Source of the DNA: Occallatibacter sp.
GTDB lineage: Bacteria > Acidobacteriota > Terriglobia > Terriglobales > Acidobacteriaceae
Direction: 5' to 3'
DNA: 64,000 nt
NCBI GenBank assembly: GCA_031296305.1
Contig: JARLFZ010000007.1
Coordinates: 1-64,000 of the forward strand
The position numbers and the translations under genes were made by a program. Shown here one piece after another: positions 35,453-43,680 of the stretch. Below the pieces are notes generated by a model that did no database searches, was not told the origin of the DNA, and was given only the letters and a program-made list of their open reading frames with translations. Within the stretch, counting starts at the first letter, position 1; the number at the start of each line of letters is the position of its first letter.

Positions 35453-37719
35453 CCGATACGAATGTTGTGCCAAGTGAGCCGCCCATGGTTTCGATGGTGG
35501 TCGTGTGCCGTAATGAATCAAACTGGATCTCACGCTGCCTCGATTCCGTGGTCGAGAACGATTATCCGGCGGATAGAGTCGAGATTCTCGTAGTCGATGG
35601 CGACAGCGAGGACGGAACTCAAGAAATCTTGCGCCAGTACGCAAGCCGCTATCCTCGAATCCGGGTGCTGCGCAATGAAGGCCGCTTTCTTCCCTTGGGA
35701 TTGAACATCGGAATCAGGGCGGCCCGTGGCGAAATCCTCATGAAGGTGGACGGCCATTCGGAATACCCCGTCAACTATATCTCCGAATGCGTGCATCATC
35801 TTGTTCGCTCCGGAGCCGCGAATGTAGGCGGAGGCTTCGATGGGGTCCCGGGTTCCGACACCTTGTTCGCAAGAGCGGCGGCCAAAGTACTATTTTCAGA
35901 ATTCGGGTCCGGGAACTCTCGTTACCGGTTCAGCACCGGACAGCCGATGTGGGCCGACACGGCTTACTCGGGGTGTTATTGGAAGAAGTCTCTGCTCGAG
36001 GTGGGCTTGTACGATGAAGCCATTCGGCGCAGCGAAGACATCAACTTGAACTGCAAGCTGAGGGCGATCGGAGGAAGAACGCTTCTGGTCCCCACGATTC
36101 GCGTCAAGTACCATGTGCGCGCTGCCTTCAGGCAGTTTTGCCGTCATGCCTTGTCGAACGGGTATTGGGTGACCTTTCCCGCGATCGCAAAAGGCACGCG
36201 TTTCTCGCTTCGCCATTTTGCCCCGCTCGCGTTTGTGACGAGCCTGTTAGCTTTGGCCGCCCTGTGCTTTTCCTCCTCAACGGCCCGAATTGCAATGGCC
36301 GTCATCGCAGCTGGTTACATCGCCTGCGCACTGACGGCCGCCGTTGTCGTCTGGAGGGACCGGCCATCTCCCGGCGTTGTATTGACGACGGCCTTCACAT
36401 ACGCCACATACCATACGCTCTACGGCCTGGGATCGCTCGCGGGCCTGGTCGCGGGCCTGGTCGCGGGCCTGGTCGCGGGCCTGGTTGCGGGCCTGGTTGC
36501 GGGCCTGGTCGCGGGCGTGGGCCATCTTGGCGGACGCTCTCGCAGCCTGCCAGTGGCGCCCGGGGCATGTGACGCGGCCATACCGGCGGGGACCGGCCCC
36601 GAACTCTGTGCGGGTGCACCGGCCGCAGGCGAGTCGGCGGCATCGGGCGCTGACCTTCCCTTCGTCTCGGTCGTTCTCACATGCAGGAACGAAGCGCGAT
36701 GGATCGAGCGTTGCCTCGAGTCAATTACTCAGAACGACTATCCCGCCGGCCTCATGGAAATCGTGGTCGTCGACGGAGAAAGCACGGACGGAACGCGCGA
36801 TATCATCGAGCGCCACAAGAGTGCACGATGCCCCGTCAGCCTGGTGAGAAACGCGCGTCTTCACACCGCATTCGGCATGAACCTGGGCATTCAAGCAGCC
36901 CGCGGCGACGTCATCATGAAGATCGATGGCCACTCGGAGTACCCTCCGAACTACATCTCCGAGTGCGTGCGCTACCTACGCCAGTATGGAGCCGCTAATG
37001 TCGGGGGAGTCGTGGATTGCGTGCCGGGAGCCGACACTACCTTCGCCAGGTCTGCGGCGAAGGTTATCTCCAGCCGTTTCGGAGTGGGCAACGCACTGTT
37101 TCGGGTTGGCACAAATATGCCTATATGGGCTGACACAGCATTTAGTGGTTGCTATTTGAAAAGCTGGCTGGAGAAGGCGGGGATGTACGACGAGAACGTC
37201 CGCCGCAGTCAGGACTTCGATCTGAATGGCAGGCTTTGGGCGCTCGGCGGGGGAACGCTTCTTGTCCCTTCGATCAGGGTGAAGTACCATGTGCGAGCTT
37301 CCGCAGTTGATTTCTTCCGGCACGGACTGTCGAACGGGTACTGGGTAACCTACCCCGCTTTAGATCGGGGAACGCGGTTCGCGGTCCGCCACTTCGTACC
37401 GTTGGCATTCCTGGTTTTCATGATTGCATTCGCCTCTTTGGCGATATCGTACGGACCGGCCCGGCCATTTTTTGCGGCGGGGGTTGCGGCCTACGCAATC
37501 TGCGCAATCGCTGCTTCCGCTCTCGCCTGGAAATCGGCGGGGACGCCCCGATTGATCTTCACCACCGCAGTCACTTTCGGGATACTGCATGTTCTTTACG
37601 GGTGCGGATCCCTGCTGGGCATCGCCGGTTGGGCAGCCTCGCATCGCCCCATTCGCGGATTGTGGCGGCATCTCTCCTCCTGGGTGTCAATGGCCGCGAA
37701 CATACGTTTCAGCCGCTAG
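35449..37719 (+). CDS. Fused double GT2 glycosyltransferase
   Basis: 756 residues, ATG overlapping the previous stop, GGAG upstream. Two homologous halves, about 13-350 and 405-756. Each has a GT2 (ExoA-like) core: 'SMVVVCRNESNWI' / 'SVVLTCRNEARWI', 'VVDGDSEDGT' / 'VVDGESTDGT', 'MKVDGHSEYP' / 'MKIDGHSEYP', 'WADTAYSGCYWK' / 'WADTAFSGCYLK', then 'RHFAPLAF' / 'RHFVPLAF' and two membrane segments. Both halves keep catalytic residues, so the protein may add two sugars. The halves are linked by a GLVA repeat (listed separately). It arose by tandem duplication and fusion. Confidence 0.88.
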   Translation: MTDTNVVPSEPPMVSMVVVCRNESNWISRCLDSVVENDYPADRVEILVVDGDSEDGTQEILRQYASRYPRIRVLRNEGRFLPLGLNIGIRAARGEILMKVDGHSEYPVNYISECVHHLVRSGAANVGGGFDGVPGSDTLFARAAAKVLFSEFGSGNSRYRFSTGQPMWADTAYSGCYWKKSLLEVGLYDEAIRRSEDINLNCKLRAIGGRTLLVPTIRVKYHVRAAFRQFCRHALSNGYWVTFPAIAKGTRFSLRHFAPLAFVTSLLALAALCFSSSTARIAMAVIAAGYIACALTAAVVVWRDRPSPGVVLTTAFTYATYHTLYGLGSLAGLVAGLVAGLVAGLVAGLVAGLVAGVGHLGGRSRSLPVAPGACDAAIPAGTGPELCAGAPAAGESAASGADLPFVSVVLTCRNEARWIERCLESITQNDYPAGLMEIVVVDGESTDGTRDIIERHKSARCPVSLVRNARLHTAFGMNLGIQAARGDVIMKIDGHSEYPPNYISECVRYLRQYGAANVGGVVDCVPGADTTFARSAAKVISSRFGVGNALFRVGTNMPIWADTAFSGCYLKSWLEKAGMYDENVRRSQDFDLNGRLWALGGGTLLVPSIRVKYHVRASAVDFFRHGLSNGYWVTYPALDRGTRFAVRHFVPLAFLVFMIAFASLAISYGPARPFFAAGVAAYAICAIAASALAWKSAGTPRLIFTTAVTFGILHVLYGCGSLLGIAGWAASHRPIRGLWRHLSSWVSMAANIRFSR
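36439..36519 (+). repeat. 12-bp in-frame microsatellite (GCGGGCCTGGTC) in the double GT2 gene
   Basis: Six near-perfect copies, three exact, then GCGGGCCTGGTT twice, then one more exact, ending in a partial seventh. The unit codes A-G-L-V, so residues 331-357 form a Gly/Leu/Val/Ala run after the membrane segments of the first half. The equivalent place in the second half (LYGCGSLLGIAGW) has no such run. Slippage would change length by four residues and keep the frame. Confidence 0.9.
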
Positions 37720-37839
37720 GCCCCCTCCGCATTCCGCGCTCCCACTACCAACTGGCCGCGCCGGACAAAGACACCAGGAACAAATAAACCGCCTGCAGCC
37801 ATGCGCGGCATTCAACATTATGGAGTTTCGAACCAAGCT

Positions 37840-38643
37840 ATGAGTCAACTTCCTTTCTGGACGATTACGGAGGCGCCGAACACAGGTGCGAGCGCCGAGC
37901 AGATGTCTATCCTCTACACCCGCTACAATCTCGCGCGGAGTTACGCCGCTGACCGGAACGTACTCGAAGTCGCCTGCGGAGCAGGTGTAGGGCTGGGCTT
38001 GATCGCTGGAGCCGCGAAAAGCGTGACTGGAGGCGACATCGATTCCAAAAACTGCGCGACCGCCCGGAGTACTTACGAGGGCCGTCCGGGGATCGCAGTA
38101 CGAGAACTCGATGCCAAGGCACTCCCGTTCGAAACCGGCTCGATGGGCCTGGTCATCCTCTTTGAGGCCATTTACTACCTCGAAGACCCCCATGACTTTC
38201 TCTTGGAGGCCGCGCGAGTGCTTGATTTCAGCGGCGTCCTGTTGATCTCCAGCGTGAACCCCCAGTGGGCAGGCTTCAATCCCAGTCCGTTCTCGACCAG
38301 GTATTTCCCGGCTGCGGAGTTGGCGGTCCTGCTGAGAGCGCATGGGTTCGAGGCCGAGGTCTATGCGGCCTTTCAAGAAGAAGAGGATGGCCCTGCCGCC
38401 GCCGCGATCCACGCGATCAAAGTCGCAGCCGTTAAGCTCCACTTAATCCCGAGGACAATGAAAGGGAAGGAGCTTCTCAAGCGCATCTTCTTTGGCCGGC
38501 TCACCCCGATCCCGCGCGAGCTCTCGCCGGGCATCGCCCCCATCGAGCCGCTGGTCCGCATCGAAGAAGCCGGAGACCTTACGAAGTACAAAATGATCTA
38601 CGCGGTAGCGCACAGAACAAAACAGCCGGAGGAGCTGAAGTGA
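37840..38643 (+). CDS. SAM-dependent methyltransferase, class I
   Basis: About 267 residues from the ATG at 37840; an ATG at 37801 would add 13. The SAM site reads 'VLEVACGAGVGLGLIAG' followed by 'VTGGDIDSKNC' and 'SMGLVILFEAIYYLEDP', a Methyltransf_11 pattern. Soluble. Its place before a DegT aminotransferase gene (GTG overlap of four bases) suggests modification of an EPS sugar, perhaps an amino sugar. Confidence 0.8.
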   Translation: MSQLPFWTITEAPNTGASAEQMSILYTRYNLARSYAADRNVLEVACGAGVGLGLIAGAAKSVTGGDIDSKNCATARSTYEGRPGIAVRELDAKALPFETGSMGLVILFEAIYYLEDPHDFLLEAARVLDFSGVLLISSVNPQWAGFNPSPFSTRYFPAAELAVLLRAHGFEAEVYAAFQEEEDGPAAAAIHAIKVAAVKLHLIPRTMKGKELLKRIFFGRLTPIPRELSPGIAPIEPLVRIEEAGDLTKYKMIYAVAHRTKQPEELK

Positions 38644-39758
38644 TTTCAAAGAACGTACCGTTTTTCAATTATGGTTTTCTGTTCGGCTCCAGCGAAGCCG
38701 GATTTCTTGAGGTGGTAACCGATGTCGGCCGCCGTGGTGCATTTATTCTCCAGAAAGATCTCACGGATTTCGAGCAGCATCTTGCCGAATTCGTCGGCGC
38801 GCGGCGTGCCCTCGGGGTGGGCAATGCAACCGACGGCCTGCATTTCGCCGTTCGCGCAGCGGGCATTGGGCCCGGCGACGAGGTCATTCTCAGTTCTCAT
38901 ACCATGATCGCCACCGCCGCCGCAGTTCATTTTGCGGGTGCTGCTGTTATTCCCGTGGATTGCGGAACAGATCATCTGATCGACCCCAATGCTGTAGAGG
39001 CGGCGATCACGCCGCGCACGCGCGCCATCGTGCCCACCCAACTGAACGGTCGTACGTGCGACATGGATGCCCTCGGCGCCATCGCCAGGAAACACGGTTT
39101 GGTCATCATTGAAGACGCCGCACAGGCGCTTGGTTCCAGGTTCAAGGGCCAATGCGCCGGAACCTTCGGAATAGCTGCCGCCATCAGTTTCTATCCCGCC
39201 AAGGTTCTCGGCTGCCTGGGAGATGGCGGGGCCGCGATCACCAACGACGACGCGATCTACGAGCGTATCTATCAATTGCGCGACCACGGTCGAAGTACAA
39301 ATGGTGCGATCGCGTCGTGGGGGCTGAATTCTCGTCTCGACAACCTGCAAGCCGCCCTCCTTGACTTTCAGTTGAAGAAATTTGCAAAGGTAGTGGATCG
39401 CCGCCGCGCATTAGCAAGGCATTACACGGAGCGTCTGAAAGACGTTGCGGAGATCGTGCTTCCTCCTGCTCCTGATTCCGATCCCGACCACTTCGACATC
39501 TATCAGAACTACGAAATCGAAGTTGAGCGCCGCAACGAGCTCAAAGAGTATCTGTTGAAAAACGGTATCGGCACGCTCATCCAGTGGGGCGGCCAGGCCG
39601 TGCATCAGCTCAAGGCCTTGGGCTTTACGCAAGACCTTCCCAAGACCGATCTTCTGTTCCAGCGCATGCTCATGCTACCGATGAACATGGCGCTGTCGGA
39701 TGAAGACCTGGAATACGTCTGCGATACCATTCGCGCCTTCTACGGATACCGGAGATGA
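38640..39758 (+). CDS. DegT/DnrJ/EryC1/StrS-type sugar aminotransferase
   Basis: 372 residues; GTG overlapping the previous stop. PLP enzyme: Lys188 in 'SFYPAKVLGCLGDGGA' is the expected Schiff-base residue, '[11 protein letters not shown]' holds the Asp that contacts the PLP nitrogen, and 'LNSRLDNLQAALLDFQLKKF' is a family hallmark. It transfers an amino group to a keto-sugar nucleotide. The 4-keto products of the two dehydratases in this locus are plausible substrates. Confidence 0.9.
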   Translation: MISKNVPFFNYGFLFGSSEAGFLEVVTDVGRRGAFILQKDLTDFEQHLAEFVGARRALGVGNATDGLHFAVRAAGIGPGDEVILSSHTMIATAAAVHFAGAAVIPVDCGTDHLIDPNAVEAAITPRTRAIVPTQLNGRTCDMDALGAIARKHGLVIIEDAAQALGSRFKGQCAGTFGIAAAISFYPAKVLGCLGDGGAAITNDDAIYERIYQLRDHGRSTNGAIASWGLNSRLDNLQAALLDFQLKKFAKVVDRRRALARHYTERLKDVAEIVLPPAPDSDPDHFDIYQNYEIEVERRNELKEYLLKNGIGTLIQWGGQAVHQLKALGFTQDLPKTDLLFQRMLMLPMNMALSDEDLEYVCDTIRAFYGYRR

Positions 39759-40579
39759 TTCGGCCTACTACCGTCGATTCCGTTGCCCTGGCGCGGCGCA
39801 TCCGTGCCCACGCCTTGCGCATGACCAATGCCGGCGGCGGATCGCACATTGGCGCTATCTTTTCCTGTGCCGACATCCTTGCCGTTCTCTACGGCGGCAT
39901 TTTGCGTGTCGATCACGAAGCGCCTCGGCATCGGGACCGCGATCGCTTTGTCCTGAGCAAGGGCCATGCCGGAGGCGGACTCTACGCCGCGCTTGCGGAG
40001 CGAGGCTTCTTCCCGGTCGACAAACTTCTGACTCATTATCAGAACGGTTCTGACTTAAGCGGTCACGTGTCGCATAAGTTGCCCGGCGTAGAGGTGTCGA
40101 CCGGGGCACTGGGTCATGGTCTCTCGATCGCAGACGGAATCGCCTACTCCGGAAAGTTGAAAGGAGCACGGCATCGGGTCTTCTGCCTCCTCAGCGACGG
40201 AGAGTGCGATGAGGGGTCAACCTGGGAGGCCGTCCTGTTCGCCTCCCAGCACCGGCTCTCGAACCTCGTCGCGATCGTGGACTACAACCGGATTCAGGGT
40301 ATCGCGCCCATTTCGGAAGTTCTCGAACTGGAGCCCTTTGCGGATAAGTGGACTTCCTTTGGCTGGGCGGTTCGTGAAGTCGATGGACACGACCACGCTG
40401 CCCTGCGCAGCGCGCTCGCTGCAGTTCCTTTCATCCAGGGCAAGCCGTCGTGCCTGATTGCCCGCACCACCAAGGGTAAAGGCGTCAGTTTCATGGAGAA
40501 TTCAGTGCTCTGGCATTACCGGGTTCCGCGTGGAGAAGAATTCAATGCCGCACTCGCTGAACTGGAGGGTCAACAGTGA
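39755..40579 (+). CDS. Transketolase, N-terminal (ThDP-binding) subunit
   Basis: 274 residues; four-base overlap with the aminotransferase gene and four with the next. It matches the N-terminal half of split transketolases: 'SHIGAIFSCADILAVLY', 'DRFVLSKGHAGGGLY', 'STGALGHGLSIADGIAY', and the ThDP/Mg site 'LLSDGECDEGSTWEA' followed by 'DYNRIQG'. It must act with the C-terminal subunit encoded next. In an EPS locus such pairs probably make an unusual sugar by two-carbon transfer, not central metabolism (inference). Confidence 0.92.
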   Translation: MIRPTTVDSVALARRIRAHALRMTNAGGGSHIGAIFSCADILAVLYGGILRVDHEAPRHRDRDRFVLSKGHAGGGLYAALAERGFFPVDKLLTHYQNGSDLSGHVSHKLPGVEVSTGALGHGLSIADGIAYSGKLKGARHRVFCLLSDGECDEGSTWEAVLFASQHRLSNLVAIVDYNRIQGIAPISEVLELEPFADKWTSFGWAVREVDGHDHAALRSALAAVPFIQGKPSCLIARTTKGKGVSFMENSVLWHYRVPRGEEFNAALAELEGQQ

Positions 40580-41523
40580 GGGATGCTTTTGTCCGTGTGC
40601 TTACCGAGCTGGCTCCAAAGCACCCTGAGCTCATGCTGCTCACCGGGGATCTCGGCTTTGGTGTTCTGGACAATTTCTCTGCTCAGTTCCCACGTCAATT
40701 CTTGAACGTCGGAGTCGCGGAGCAGAACATGTCCGGACTCGCCGCCGGTCTTGCGCTCGAAGGCCATTCCGTTTTCACTTACTCGATCGGTAATTTTCCG
40801 ACCCTCCGCTGCCTCGAACAGATTCGCAATGACATCTGTTATCACGGCGCAAATGTCACCATTGTCTGCGTGGGTGGGGGAATGAGTTATGGGCCCGTCG
40901 GCATGTCGCATCACGCCACCGAAGATCTGGCTATCCTCCGCCCGCTGCCCGCAATGGAAGTGTTCGCTCCTGGTGATCTTTGGGAGGCGAGCGAAGCATC
41001 GCGATATCTGGCGTCGCGGCCCCACGGGCCGGCTTACTTGCGGCTCGATAAATCTGCGGCAAAGCCGACGGTGCGCCCTGGCGAAGTATTCCGGCCCGGC
41101 TCCATTCGCACTGTCCGCGAAGGTTCGGATGTAACCCTGGCCGCGACCGGTGGAATTCTGGGGGAGGCGCTTCTGGCCGCCGACCAGTTGGCAGAACATG
41201 GTGTTCGTTGCCGCGTGCTTAGTGTCCATACTGTCAAGCCCCTCGACACGGCCACACTCTCCATTGCCGCAGCAGAAACTCAGGGCATTGTAAGCATCGA
41301 GGAACATGCCGTGGACGGTGGGCTGGGCGGCGCCATTGCAGAGGCGCTTATGGAAGCTGGTATCTCTCCTGGCTTCTTTGTTCGCATCGGGCTCCGCAAC
41401 ACGTTCTCTTCCGTTGTCGGGTCGCAAGCGTATCTTCGCACCGTCTACTCGCTCGATGCTGCGTCCATCGTTCGAACCGTGTCGCTAAAGCTGGGCATTG
41501 CCGAGGAGGCTATCTCCCGATGA
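40576..41523 (+). CDS. Transketolase, C-terminal (pyrimidine-binding) subunit
   Basis: 315 residues. Split-transketolase C-half: 'LLTGDLGFGVLDNFSAQFP', the catalytic Glu in 'NVGVAEQNMSGLAAGLA', 'SIGNFPTLRCLEQIRND' and a C-terminal transketolase_C domain from about residue 185 ('GSDVTLAATGGILGEAL', 'CRVLSVHTVKPLD'). It pairs with the preceding gene to form a full ThDP enzyme. Overlaps at both ends (ATGA-type) show tight translational coupling with the sugar transferase gene that follows. Confidence 0.92.
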   Translation: MRDAFVRVLTELAPKHPELMLLTGDLGFGVLDNFSAQFPRQFLNVGVAEQNMSGLAAGLALEGHSVFTYSIGNFPTLRCLEQIRNDICYHGANVTIVCVGGGMSYGPVGMSHHATEDLAILRPLPAMEVFAPGDLWEASEASRYLASRPHGPAYLRLDKSAAKPTVRPGEVFRPGSIRTVREGSDVTLAATGGILGEALLAADQLAEHGVRCRVLSVHTVKPLDTATLSIAAAETQGIVSIEEHAVDGGLGGAIAEALMEAGISPGFFVRIGLRNTFSSVVGSQAYLRTVYSLDAASIVRTVSLKLGIAEEAISR

Positions 41524-42248
41524 TTAAACGTACCTTCGATATTCTTGCCGCATCTTTTGGATTACTTCTTTTCTCGCCGCTCTTAGTAGCGGTGATGGTG
41601 GGGATTTGGTTGCAGGATCGCCAATCGCCGTTTTACATCGCTCCCCGCGTCGCTCGCGGCGGCGGCGAATTCCGCATGATCAAGTTCCGTTCCATGGTGG
41701 CGAATGCTGACAAAATCGGCGGCTCATCGACGGCCGCCAGTGACCGCCGCATCACTCCCATCGGCCACTTCGTCCGTGCATACAAACTGGACGAGTTGAT
41801 CCAGCTTTGGAACGTTCTCAAGGGTGACATGAGCCTGGTCGGACCGCGGCCGCAGGTGCTGAGCGATGCCGCACTCTACACCAGCGCCGAGAGGCGCATG
41901 CTTTCAGTCCGCCCCGGCATCACCGACCTGGCTTCAATCGTCTTCTCCGACGAAGGAGAAATCCTGAAAGGGAGCGCCGATCCCGATCTTCTCTACAACC
42001 AGATCATTCGTCCCTGGAAAAGCCGGCTTGCCCTGGCTTATATCGATCATCGCAGCCTTTCGATCGATCTTTGGCTGATCGTTTTAACTTTGCTCGTGGT
42101 GATCTCCAGAGACGCTTCCCTGGGGCGATTGGGAAAGTTGTTGCGAGCCTGGAAACTCGATCCCCTCGTGATCCGCATGGCGAAACGGCAGGCGCCGCTT
42201 CTGGCCTATCCGCCGCCCGGCGCGGAGTTTGTAGTTCAGCATCTGTAA
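41520..42248 (+). CDS. Priming glycosyl-1-phosphate transferase (bacterial sugar transferase)
   Basis: 242 residues. One N-terminal membrane helix ('ASFGLLLFSPLLVAVMVGIW') and the WcaJ/PglC core: 'FRMIKFRSMVANAD', 'YKLDELIQLWNVLKGDMSLVGPRPQ' (split: YKLDELIQLWNVL, KGDMSLVGPRPQ) and 'VRPGITDLASI'. This short form, like PglC, attaches the first sugar phosphate to undecaprenyl phosphate. A second hydrophobic stretch lies near residue 180. It is the last enzyme gene of the EPS operon; two hairpins follow. Confidence 0.92.
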   Translation: MIKRTFDILAASFGLLLFSPLLVAVMVGIWLQDRQSPFYIAPRVARGGGEFRMIKFRSMVANADKIGGSSTAASDRRITPIGHFVRAYKLDELIQLWNVLKGDMSLVGPRPQVLSDAALYTSAERRMLSVRPGITDLASIVFSDEGEILKGSADPDLLYNQIIRPWKSRLALAYIDHRSLSIDLWLIVLTLLVVISRDASLGRLGKLLRAWKLDPLVIRMAKRQAPLLAYPPPGAEFVVQHL

Positions 42249-42277
42249 AGTTGCGGCGTCTGACGCCCATGCGGCTT

Positions 42278-42303
42278 GGCCCAGGCGAATAAAAGCCTGG
42301 GCC
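42278..42303 (+). terminator. Hairpin after the EPS sugar-transferase gene
   Basis: GGCCCAGGC (42278-42286) pairs perfectly with GCCTGGGCC (42295-42303), loop GAATAAAA, followed by TTACTGTTT. It starts 29 bases after the stop codon. The T-tract is weak, so termination may be partial. Confidence 0.55.
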
Positions 42304-42462
42304 TTACTGTTTCCGGGCATATCCAACGAGCTGATGCACCCACCGGTGCGCCTGACCGAATCTGGCCACGTCGCCACTGTGAATACTCGGGCAGGGGAAT
42401 GTGCAGAGGCCGACGAGCCAATCGAAACAACATTCGATTCATTGATTCAGTGTGTGTCAAAG

Positions 42463-42490
42463 AACGGCCGGCGCGTTTGCACCGGCCGTT
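42463..42490 (+). terminator. Second hairpin downstream of the EPS operon
   Basis: AACGGCCGG (42463-42471) pairs with CCGGCCGTT (42482-42490), followed by TCTGTT. A strong GC stem with a short T-rich end, fitting an intrinsic terminator. Confidence 0.6.
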
Positions 42491-42570
42491 TCTGTTAGGG
42501 GTGACCACGATCACATCTAGCGGCGAGCCCCAGGTATTTAATCGCCTACAGTCATCAAAATATTGCTCGT

Positions 42571-42729
42571 CGTAGTCTACTTCACTTTGGTCTGACTCTC
42601 AGATTCAGACCCTCCCTAAAAGCTCTCGCGTACGTTTCTGCGTCAACATTTTGCCATCGTGGTCTACTTCATTTTGGTCTGACTCCTGGATTCAGACCTT
42701 CCCAGACAGATCTCGCGCACGTTTCTGCG
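42571..42729 (+). promoter_or_regulatory. Duplicated 72-bp element with conserved GGTCTGA/TCAGACC hairpins, likely RNA leader
   Basis: Copy 1 is 42571-42642 and copy 2 is 42658-42729, 87 bases apart. They share CGTNGTCTACTTCANTTTGG, then the stem GGTCTGA-9 bases-TCAGACC, then CTCGCGNACGTTTCTGCG. The stem bases are identical in both copies while the loop differs (CTCTCAGAT versus CTCCTGGAT). This pattern, directly before a NusG-paralogue gene, suggests an RNA element recognised by the product or by another regulator. Known LoaP proteins bind an RNA hairpin in the leader of their targets; here that is inference. Confidence 0.6.
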
Positions 42730-42846
42730 GTTGCAATTCCATGTCCAAGAGCCGGAAAGATCATCGAGCAGCGTTCTCGATGACACCGGGGCACTCGGAA
42801 TGGAAAACCGCAAATCGTTCTGCACCTGAGAAACGGGGAATGAAAC

Positions 42847-43440
42847 ATGCACGAGAGTCCTTGGCAAGTTTTACATGTGATTGCGAATCATGAAAAGAGA
42901 GTGGCGCAGCATCTTTGTGCGCGTTCTTTGGAACATTACCTGCCGCTTTACACGGAGCGGTCAAAATGGACTGACCGGTCCGTCATACTGGATCGCCCGC
43001 TTTTCGCGGGGTATGTGTTTATCCGTTTCGCGCCTCATGCCAAACTCTCCGTCGTCTCCACGCCCGGTGTGATTCGCCTCCTGGGCGATCACGAGAGCGA
43101 TACGGTCAGCGCCGAGGAGATCGACAGAATCCGCAATGGGTTGGCGAGCGGCTGCCTTTTACGACCCCACGCGAATGTGACCCTGGGAACGGCAGTGCGC
43201 GTGCGCAGTGGCCCTTTTATGGGAGTAGAGGGCATCGTGACGGAGTTCCGCCATCGGTGCCGCGTGATCATCGCTCTTTCCTCGGTGAGACAGTGCTTTT
43301 CTCTGGAACTGGATCTTGAGGACATTCAGGTTCTCCGTGAAGCGCATGCAATAAGCGCGTCAGCTTTACCAGGGGTCCTTCAGAATCTTAATTTCATACG
43401 CGCAGACAACTCGATTCCGTGGCGGGTTTCAAGAACTTGA
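42847..43440 (+). CDS. UpxY/LoaP-type transcription antiterminator (NusG paralogue)
   Basis: 197 residues. The NusG N-terminal (NGN) fold starts 'WQVLHVIANHEKRVAQHL' and contains 'EHYLPLYTERSKW' and 'PLFAGYVFIRF'. A KOW domain lies at about 115-165 ('GTAVRVRSGPFMGVEGIV'), and a short extra tail follows. Such specialised paralogues bind RNA polymerase and let it run through terminators in long polysaccharide operons. It sits at the 3' end of the EPS locus, not at its head as is usual for UpxY, with the duplicated hairpin element just upstream, and converges on no gene with a firm assignment. Confidence 0.88.
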   Translation: MHESPWQVLHVIANHEKRVAQHLCARSLEHYLPLYTERSKWTDRSVILDRPLFAGYVFIRFAPHAKLSVVSTPGVIRLLGDHESDTVSAEEIDRIRNGLASGCLLRPHANVTLGTAVRVRSGPFMGVEGIVTEFRHRCRVIIALSSVRQCFSLELDLEDIQVLREAHAISASALPGVLQNLNFIRADNSIPWRVSRT

Positions 43441-43680
43441 CCACATTCGCTGTCCAGAACCCTCGGAAAGCCACAACCGGGCCGCAGTCTTGAAGTTTTG
43501 GCTCACCGCGCCGTCGCCCGCATTATCTCGCCCATCTGAACTGCTCACTTCGGGATAAGCGCAGGGGACTACAAGAAGAAAGTCGTTCGCCAGGGTCGGC
43601 TTTCGACGAGAGTCCTCTAGCGCCTGGACGGTAACTCGCACTGCGACTTCCTTACCTTTCTTCCGCAGAGCAACGATCAT
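43429..43680 (-). CDS. Possible small hypothetical protein
   Basis: 83 residues from an ATG with GGAG six bases upstream. Begins MIVALRKKGKEVAVRVTVQAL; no membrane segment. It converges with the antiterminator gene and overlaps its last 12 bases. The good start signal argues for it, while lack of a recognised family and the Ser-rich random-looking end argue against. Confidence 0.3.
   Translation of the reverse strand: MIVALRKKGKEVAVRVTVQALEDSRRKPTLANDFLLVVPCAYPEVSSSDGRDNAGDGAVSQNFKTAARLWLSEGSGQRMWSSS

Larger units (their letters stand above)
42249..42846. other. Leader region with hairpins and a duplicated element before the antiterminator gene
   Basis: 598 bases without a supported gene. 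From left to right: a perfect 9-bp hairpin (42278-42303), a second 9-bp hairpin (42463-42490), then a 72-bp element present twice (42571-42642 and 42658-42729), each with a GGTCTGA/TCAGACC stem, and about 115 bases up to the start of the UpxY-type gene. The whole looks like terminators plus a structured leader. Confidence 0.6.

Noticed and set aside
36277-36680. Minus-strand frames rich in Arg-Pro-Gly-Ala repeats across the GLVA microsatellite
   Set aside because: They are translations of the microsatellite on the wrong strand.
42276-42575. A 99-residue plus-strand frame after the sugar transferase gene
   Set aside because: It runs through two hairpins and has no start signal or family resemblance.
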